The notes under the pieces are model-generated. The model was given only the letters and a program-made list of their open reading frames with translations, did not search any database and was not told the DNA's origin. The translations under genes were made by a program, and so were the position numbers. This document shows positions 36,051 through 44,000 of a stretch of DNA of 64,000 nt, in pieces. Source of the stretch: Chitinophaga sp. S165 (lineage in GTDB: Bacteria > Bacteroidota > Bacteroidia > Chitinophagales > Chitinophagaceae); assembly GCF_003182155.1 (NCBI RefSeq), contig NZ_QGTG01000001.1:1546991-1610990 (forward strand). Reading direction: 5' to 3'. Within the stretch, counting starts at the first letter, position 1; every line of letters starts with the position of its first letter.

Positions 36051-36431
36051 CTATTCTGTGTAAAAGTCAATCAACGCGCCGAAGTAAGAATCGTTCCAAC
36101 CTTCTACGATGTCTTCATACGCTTCGTCAGGGATGTTTGTATGCCTTAATTCCACGTCGGTGCCTTTTTTATTCGGGTGGAGAATGATCGTTACTATAGA
36201 TGCGTCATCCTGCTCTCCGAAGTACCACTCCTGGACGATCTTCTTGTCTTCTTCAAATTCCAGGTTCATGCCGACAATGCTTTCACTCCACAAAGCGAAT
36301 TCACTACCGGGCTCTGTGGACATTTCGGCGGGTTCGCCGGTCCAGAGCTGGATGGTGGTAGGATTGGTGAGCGCTTTATAGAGATCTTCCGGCGGCGCCG
36401 GGATGATGAAATGCTTTTTGTAATCTTTCAT
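36051..36431 (-). CDS. SRPBCC / AHSA1-type protein (second, unrelated copy)
   Basis: 126 residues from ATG 36431; a TTG-initiated extension of seven residues is less likely. The START-like fold shows in KKHFIIPAPPEDLYKALTNPTTIQLWTGEPAEM, IVQEWYFGE and VTIILHPNKKGTDVELRHTNIP, with a last helix ending in DFYTE. It is only distantly similar to the AHSA1-type protein at 4118-4558. It may bind a small hydrophobic ligand. It is followed immediately by the helical 156-aa protein. Confidence 0.85.
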   Translation of the reverse strand: MKDYKKHFIIPAPPEDLYKALTNPTTIQLWTGEPAEMSTEPGSEFALWSESIVGMNLEFEEDKKIVQEWYFGEQDDASIVTIILHPNKKGTDVELRHTNIPDEAYEDIVEGWNDSYFGALIDFYTE

Positions 36432-36599
36432 GAGAGTGTTTGTAGAGGGCAAAGCTAGGGAAATTATTATTTTTAATAACTTCCGGGGGAATTATAAACG
36501 CGTTTTAATATAAATAGCTATTGTGCTTTTCCACTTCAAGTCGTAAATAGTTTGTATTTCCTAAGATAGGTTTGTGTTCTGAAAACGTGTTAGTAGTGT

Positions 36600-36884
36600 C
36601 TATAAAAAAGAAAACTTCCAGCTATCGAAGCTGTAGTCTTCGCCTTCTAAGAAGTCAATGAATATAGTTTCCTCATCTTCCATCCAAACAGTACAACCAG
36701 CGCCGTGTAATGAATATTGAATTTTGTTATTTTTATCTAAGAAACCGGTTCTTGCTATCAAGCCATCCCGCCATTTACTTGTGGGATTTCTTACACCAAA
36801 TTTTTGATAGAACAGGTCCATTGCTATATTTGTTCTATTGTTGTATAGCGATAAATATTGTTCTAACAATGATTGCTTTGTCAT
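36600..36884 (-). CDS. DUF6896-like immunity-type protein
   Basis: 94 residues, no signal peptide, acidic C-terminus. The phrases IQYSLHGAGCTVWMEDEETIFIDF and FDSWKF resemble the DUF6896 family, which is seen beside contact-dependent or RHS toxins. It is transcribed in the same direction as the RHS operon and lies beyond its terminator, so it is probably an orphan immunity gene kept after its toxin tail was replaced. No matching toxin tail is recognisable in the window. The family match is from memory of the motif, not a search. Confidence 0.6.
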   Translation of the reverse strand: MTKQSLLEQYLSLYNNRTNIAMDLFYQKFGVRNPTSKWRDGLIARTGFLDKNNKIQYSLHGAGCTVWMEDEETIFIDFLEGEDYSFDSWKFSFL

Positions 36885-36931
36885 CTTGGTTAATTTGGAG
36901 ATTTAAGCCACTATGTATGGTAATCCATTTA

Positions 36932-37395
36932 TTACGTCCATTCCCGCTGTTTTGCAAATTCAATAAATTCAAGTGAATTATCAGGTGGAGGCTCTTCAAG
37001 CGTCATACAAGCTGATTCGGAATTAGTAAAGGCTTTTATATCATTGAAGATCTTAAGGTTCTCTCTCACATCATCTACATCGTTAAAAGTGCCTATTACA
37101 GAAACGCCTAAAACCATTTTGCCATCATCCGTATAAGTAAGAATAGCAAAAGCAATTAACGATTCCTCATCGACGTTCTTCAGGTATATAGTATAGGGAG
37201 TAGTAACATTATACTCATAGTACACGAAATAAAATCTATGTCTTCTGCCTCAATTTCATCTTCACCGTTTTCTGTCGTAATTATGTAACTTTCCCAAACC
37301 GGCGCTCTTTTAGGGAGGTATTTATCAAGGAACTGGGCTACGAATTTTGAATCTCTTGTGTTGATTAAGAAATATTGGTCTATTAGTTCTGGCAT
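36932..37395 (-). pseudogene. Frameshifted immunity-like gene
   Basis: Two overlapping frames together make one protein of about 154 residues. Frame 1 from ATG 37395 gives MPELIDQYFLINTRDSKFVAQF through EIEAEDIDF. Frame 2 continues with YYEYNVTTPYTIYLKN, LTYTDDGKMVLGVSVIG and ends FAKQREWT. The shift needs one missing base in a T-rich stretch near 37225-37250; frame 2 has a TGA just upstream of the junction, so it cannot start earlier. It looks like a small cytosolic immunity protein of the kind found behind Bacteroidota RHS toxins. Real decay and a sequencing error cannot be told apart here. Confidence 0.65.
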
Positions 37396-37550
37396 TGGGT
37401 TTACTTTACTACTTTGCAAGGATAACTTCAATCAAGCAAAGCGAATTTAATAAATAGTATATCATTGGGTTTATCCATTTATTCTCCGCTCTTGAATGTT
37501 TTTTCATAGCAAATCTAAACTGCAAGCAATACTTAAATAAATAAAGAAAA

Positions 37551-37576
37551 AAGCCGTCCCAAAAATGAGACGGCTT
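37551..37576 (-). terminator. Terminator of the first RHS toxin-immunity operon
   Basis: AAGCCGTC and GACGGCTT flank an A-rich loop. On the minus strand the hairpin is followed by TTTTCTTTAT. It separates the RHS/immunity unit from the orphan immunity genes. Confidence 0.85.
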
Positions 37577-37644
37577 GTATTAGTACAACTTTTTTACATA
37601 CGTCAAGATGTTAGCACAAGGTAATTGCTCAATTATTAATTCAA

Positions 37645-38004
37645 TCACTTATTCCGCTCTCCATCTCTTTTAACTAAATCTAATGCAACAGCAAGTTGTA
37701 TTTGGCGTTGTTTTTTAAGTCCATTCAAGTATTGAGTGATCGTCTCTACCTCAATAACAGGCTCTTGATTATTATCATGCCTCAACTCAATTTTTACAAC
37801 TTTATCATCATTAACTAATATCACATACCAGTCCGAGTCCTGGTCAGGTATATGCCGAAGGATATAAGCTGTTTTCATTCCAGCACATACCTCTCTAAGT
37901 ATATTCAATAAATCCTTGCATTCTTCAGCATTAAATAATGCTTCGTTAGAGCGTACTAAGCGATCTCTAAATTCTGACTCTATTTCAGTTCCTCTAAGTT
38001 CCAT
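37645..38004 (-). CDS. Candidate immunity protein for the first RHS toxin
   Basis: 119 residues, cytosolic and acidic, no known motif. It starts 7 bp after the RHS stop, the standard place of the cognate immunity gene, and is the last gene before the terminator. Content: an N-terminal helix pair (FRDRLVRSNEALFNAEECKDLL), strands WYVILVNDDKVVKIELRH and VIEVETITQYL, then a C-terminal helix. A cytosolic immunity protein fits a toxin that acts in the cytoplasm, such as the nuclease-like tail of its neighbour. The assignment is by position. Confidence 0.7.
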   Translation of the reverse strand: MELRGTEIESEFRDRLVRSNEALFNAEECKDLLNILREVCAGMKTAYILRHIPDQDSDWYVILVNDDKVVKIELRHDNNQEPVIEVETITQYLNGLKKQRQIQLAVALDLVKRDGERNK

Positions 38005-38011
38005 ATATACC

Positions 38012-41000
38012 TTATTTAACTACTCCAGGAGTTGCCGTCTGCAAGTTACCCAATTCATCTGTCATGATGGTCATTACATTTGTTGGCTGATAATTATTAA
38101 ATTTATCCGTACCTATCGGAGTCTTAAAAACCACCTCTCTTACATATTTAGGCCCATCTTTACTAGGTAAAATCTTCGTAATAGGCCATTTCATAACCTC
38201 GTTGCTGCTGAGTACACTGCGTAACTGCTTGAGCGATATTGAAAATTTTGAAGCATTCGGGTTTTTATTGTAGTGACGATCTATTATATGTTTCCACCCT
38301 TCATTTGTTATATTGATCCTACTTTGAGCTCTTGCTGGGCTATTCTCTCCACTGGCTGGTTTGTCACTTGCCGATTGCTTGGGTGTTCCATATTCATAAC
38401 TACTTGTATTGGCAAGTACAACATTAGTTGACATCAGCTCGAAATTTGCACCATTTGCCACAACTGGCGCTTCTCCAGCAAAAGAAAGCCTCGGTGAAGA
38501 ACCCGCACCTGGCCCTACAGCCCCCTCGGGAAGTGGCTGAGATTTGCCTACCTTAGTTGCCCATTCATACCAACCTCTATATTCCTCTGGTAAGCCAAGT
38601 TCTTCAAAACTTTTATTAATTAAACCAAAGCTAAGCAGGTTGTTTGTTCCATTCATCAACCCTAAACTTGAAACATATACCTGTGCTGTAGTTTTACCAA
38701 CAGCTTTACCAATATTTGTCTTAGCAATCTTCCCAACCAAAATCTCAGTTCCAGCCTTGGGGGCTTCATGCAACATCTTTAGTAAAAGCTCCAAAGCATC
38801 TCCAGGCCCTTCTCCATATACGTCAATATATCTAATAGGACTATTTCCTGCATATAAGTATGGCGAATAAAAGGGGTAAGTTTTCGTCAACGGATCCATA
38901 CTCAAGAACTTTCCTAACCTCCCATCATACACCCTTGCACCAAAGTCCTGCTGGTTCCCCTCGCCCTTCACCTCATTATCATTCTCCTTCCCATTAAACC
39001 CATAACGATAACTCCCTAAACTCCACTGCCTATCAGGCTGCAACATACCAAAAGGATAATAATCCTGTGCGCTCAATATTTCCGCCTCATAATGATCTAC
39101 CACACCACCAATCACTGAATCAACAGCCTTATCAGAGATCGTTGCCAGTACGTTACCCAGATGATTCGTCAGTTCATAGCGCTTATTGCCTTTCTTCAAC
39201 CAATTTACATCACTTCGAACTGTTGAAGGCTCGGTCACATCTGTATCAGTATTCCAGATACCTAAACGGCTGCTACCGTACAAATGCTGTTCTTTCCAAT
39301 ATATCCGGCTATCATTGTCCTTATTTCCATATACTGCCAGCACATTCCCCTGCGCATCACGCACATACCAGGTGCTCTCTTTGATGGTACCGTTAGTATA
39401 TAATTTGTACACCCGATTACCGGCAGCATCATAACGATATTCCAAAGAACTTCCGTCGGACTTGGTGATCTTTTCAATTTTTCCGTATAAGTTCCACTTA
39501 ATTACATCTACATCACCTTTTTTATCAAAGATCAGATTACCGATGTTATCATAAAGATAATTATTTGCTGTCTGAGTTTTCAAATCTTCTGTATACGCAG
39601 CATCATTGGCAGCATCAACTACGTGTGACAACCTGTTATTCAACAGGTTACCGGCTGCGTCACGGGAGTAATTGTAAGTCAGCTGGTCCATAGCTATACT
39701 TCTGCTGCTACCATTGCGGATGTAGCTCAGAATGTTACCATTACCATCATAAGTAATATCCTCTTTGAATTCATCCCTTAATGAAGGACTCCAGTCAGTA
39801 GCTCCGTCTGCCAACAGATGCTGACGCATCCCTTTCAGGCGGTTTAACTGGTCGTAACGGTAGCTGTAGCCTACTGTTGGCTGTACAGCAACCCTTTTCT
39901 GTGCCAGGGTACTACGAGCTATATTTCCGTTGAAGAGGTCACGCCCTGCGTCAGTAGACTGACCATCAGTCCATTTCAGTGAGAAGGCGTTCGCACCACT
40001 GCCAATTGCCTTATAGTCTCCTTTAAAGTAGTCTAATGAATATGCATATGCGTCACGTGCTACGGGATTCTGCGCACCGTCTCCACCTATTTCACTTTGT
40101 GGGGACAAATAGTTCCCATTTACACCCTTCAACCAACCCTGTAAGGTGTAAGCATAATCAAGACCTTGTACAAGCTGCTCGTTTCCAAGCTCTGTCCTGG
40201 CAAGAGGACCATGTAAGAAGTAACGGTAAGCGGCATCCGCATGGGGCACTTCAATTTCCCAGCCATCTTTGGATACACTATTAATGCCAGTAACTGCTTT
40301 AGTCAGGCGATTCTCCGCGTCATACTCATAGCCATACAGGAACTGATCCGATTGTCCCTTCTGGTACCGTACCTTGTTTACCTTCCCGCTTACAAGGTCA
40401 TATTGGTAATCAAATTGCTTTGTTCCCAGATCTCCTATCTGCTGCCACAACGTTTTTACATTTCCAATCTGGTCATAACTATAATAGGTGGCCTGTTGAG
40501 GAGTTCCATTACCATCTTCTCCATAAGTAACTGCGCTTACTCTTTTGCGCAGGTTAACCTGCGCATCAGCGATGTTTGAAACAGTGCCACTTTTAGGAAC
40601 ATCATAATAAGTTCTTGTAACCTGTTGTCCCGCGGCCCCATAAATACTACCGATACCATCGCCAGATAAAAAGGGTTGCGCACCTGGTTTCTCTGCAATA
40701 TTCGTCTTCTCACCTACTTCTGTAATCCTGCCCTGCTTGTCATACATCGTATAGCTAAACCGGTTACTTGTTCCACGTCCCTGGGCATTCAGTTGTTCTG
40801 CATTTTGAGATGTAACCATTCTTCCCAACATGTCATACCAGAAACGGCTGTCACCACCGTCCGGAGTATGTTGCGCCTGTATGCCGTTCAGCGCCTGGTA
40901 ACTATAAGATGTAGTCGATGTATGCTGCGGATAAATGCCAGCAAATTGGCTTTCAGTAGTAGAACCATTGCCAATTGTACCGTCCGCGCCAGGCGCCGGT

Positions 41001-44000
41001 GTATTAAAGCGGCTCCAGTTAAGTAGATTGACAGTTAAGGCATCTTTATATTCGGGACTAAGACCAAGACAAGGTTCGGCTGCATTAGCTGCAATTTCCT
41101 CACTTTTTAATAACCGGCTATAGAAGCGCAGCTGCTTCAAGGAAGCAAAGTTCTTTGGATATGTAAATGTAGAACCAGATCTTATTTCCCATCCGCAAGC
41201 GCCTGTAGGATCGATGGTAGCAAGCGGACAAAGTACACCGTTTACATATACCGTCAGATCATTCCTGTTCAACCCTGCTCCCTGGATCACAATATGCGTC
41301 CACTGGCTTAATGGTAATATGTCGGCTAAGCTTACTGTCGTATGAGCCGACAATACAATTTCAGACTCGTTTGTGGGAAGTGGTGTAACTGTATAAACGT
41401 CTATGTTCAGATAACTGCCATTCACACAAGTACTCAATACGTATTTATTGCCGCTGCCGGTCATTAACACCTGACTACCACCCGCATTCTTGTTATAGAG
41501 CCACATCTCCAGCGCCTCGTTAGTTGTACGGTCGAGAGCATTGGTTACCTGTTGCAATGCAACCGCCTCGTTGGTGTTTGAAGTAGCGCCATCATAGTTA
41601 CAGGTCGCCTGCATATGTGCACGAGCAGAATCAACCAGCGGTACCAGCACCTCGTCCAGCGGATGAACGCCTTCAGGAGGAACTGTACGCACCAGGTTAC
41701 CTGCCTGGTCATAGTAATACAATGTATAATGGTATGTCTGCCGTGGAGCATTTAAAGAAACTATTGGTTTGTTTGCGCCGCAATAAGCGATATAGCTCTT
41801 GCGGAACAGGCGTTTCTCTTCTTCGATATATTCTTTGTATAATACCTTCCCTGTTACTACTGCATCATCAATTATCTGCATCATGCATTCGTAATTATCC
41901 TGCTTTACACCTTTAAATACAGGACGATTGCATAACATTACTGTAGTGGAGGACGGATTTTCTGCTATCAATCCGGCGAAATCAGCATAATCTGCATAAG
42001 ACAATGTAAATCCAAAACTGCTGTTAAAATAGTTGGCAACAATAGTCTCATAATTGATGTGCGCTACATCGAGACCACCTGATATCGCACCAGTTAAGAT
42101 CGACATTGCCTGGGTATATTCCTGCGCAGTAATACAGCCTTTCGCCCCCTTTTCCATAAAAACAGGAAGCTTCACAGGCTTTTCCAGCAGGTAGCGGCAG
42201 TTATTACATCCTTTCTGTAACAGCTGTAATTCGGCGGCGGTGATGTCCATTGCTGCTCCATATTTCTGCTGCAGATATGCGTAGAAAGTGCCGCCGCCAC
42301 CACCGGCTGTATACTGTGAAGATAATGCTGCCAGTGTGCTACATACTGAAGGATTAGTTGCATTCAGCACATGGTCAACGGCCTGCAATTTCACTTCATA
42401 AGGGTACGGTGCTTCGATCAAATAAGGATTACAGGTCATACTCATAGAACCACCAAGCACGCCTGTGATTACATCCTTAAATGATTTGTATCCCTCCGGA
42501 GTGGTGGCTCTTCCTGACGGGAGCGTGCTGGCGCCATTCAGATGTTCCGCATCCCCTCCTAACCTACAAACTTCAAGCAATTTATTTCTCAGTAAGTTAA
42601 TAGTCGCAGAAGATTTCCCTACTAAGCAGTCATCCAGTTGGGACATCCAGGTATCTACCTGCGCTTCACAATTCTGTTTGATCATGAGTGCAAGCGCTTC
42701 ATCAACCATTCCCTTCAATGCCAGGGTATCAGTTGTTATATCCGGCGTAGCGTATGAAATTTTACCAACACGGGAAACTTTATTGGCATATGCCGGATTA
42801 CACGTTGGTGCTGGTGGCGCTTCTCCATCCACACATGATACTTTCGATATCTCCCAAGTCGTGATATTTCCCCTTTCTGTAAAAGGAAAACTATCAAGTG
42901 TCGAGTTGGTCAAATAGATAGGGAAAAACCTATCGGGATCATCCAGTAACCAGGTCACTTTCATACTAAGAGAGGCTCCATTAGGAAGAGCAGGGCCGGT
43001 GTATTCATAGACAACGGTAGTGTAACCTTCAATATCATGTCGTACTAATTTGGTAAAATCTTCGGGGCCGGCTTCTGCACAACTAAAAACGGGAGCCGCT
43101 CTCAGAGCCGAACCGCAATTAACACCTGAGATCCGCAATGAACTGATAGGAATGCCTTTCTTTACAGGAAAGTCAACGTAATATTTTCCTGCGCTTATAC
43201 CAACACTTCTGGTTAATGTCAGGTCCTTATACTCTTCCGGATAGTAGATACTAATTGTTACCGGCTGAGTGAAAGGAACTCCTATATAAGATACCCTTAC
43301 AGTATCACTGTCAGCGGCAGCATTGGCTACGCCGACCTGCTCCAGTGAAAATTGTGATGGGTCCGGACAGCTTGTTGTCGGATATTCGATCGGTTTACCT
43401 ATAGGGCATGCACTACCGCAATAAATGGATGAATCTCTCAATCGCTGATAGTATCTCTCTTTCAGTTCCAGGTACTTATCCCTGTACATGGTCCATTCCC
43501 TGTCATAGATCCGGCAAGCTTCTACCGGAGAACAGTTCGTCCAGTTATCAGCTTCCCTCGTTGGTACGTTGTTGATATTAATATTGCCTGTATAATCTGC
43601 ACAATAGAGCATATAGTCAACAAACTTCACAAGATTTCTGACGGGTGCTACTCCAATTACCCCAGCTATATTTCTTGAGTAATTCTCCAGGTCATTGATA
43701 AATAACGGTGCGTACGCGGCACCTTTACCCATAAAGAATGTATCATGATCAACAAGCCAACGAATATTATCTTTATTATAAACTGCACCGGTGACAACAC
43801 CAGGTATATCTGCTATTGTATTAGCAAATGTGCGCAGTCTCAGATCCCAGTCCAGCAATTCTGAATTGTCACGACAAAACTGCAGTGCGCAGAATTCGGG
43901 ATGAAATTCAACAAACCTGCCTGCCCATTCCGGCCGCCAGTATCTTACCAGTAATTGTAGTGTGAATGCACTGTCATGAGGAGACGAGATGGTGCCATCT

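Noticed and set aside
37225-37250. Programmed -1 ribosomal frameshift in the immunity-like gene
   Set aside because: The T-rich stretch does not form a proper X-XXY-YYZ heptamer in the right frame and no strong hairpin follows.
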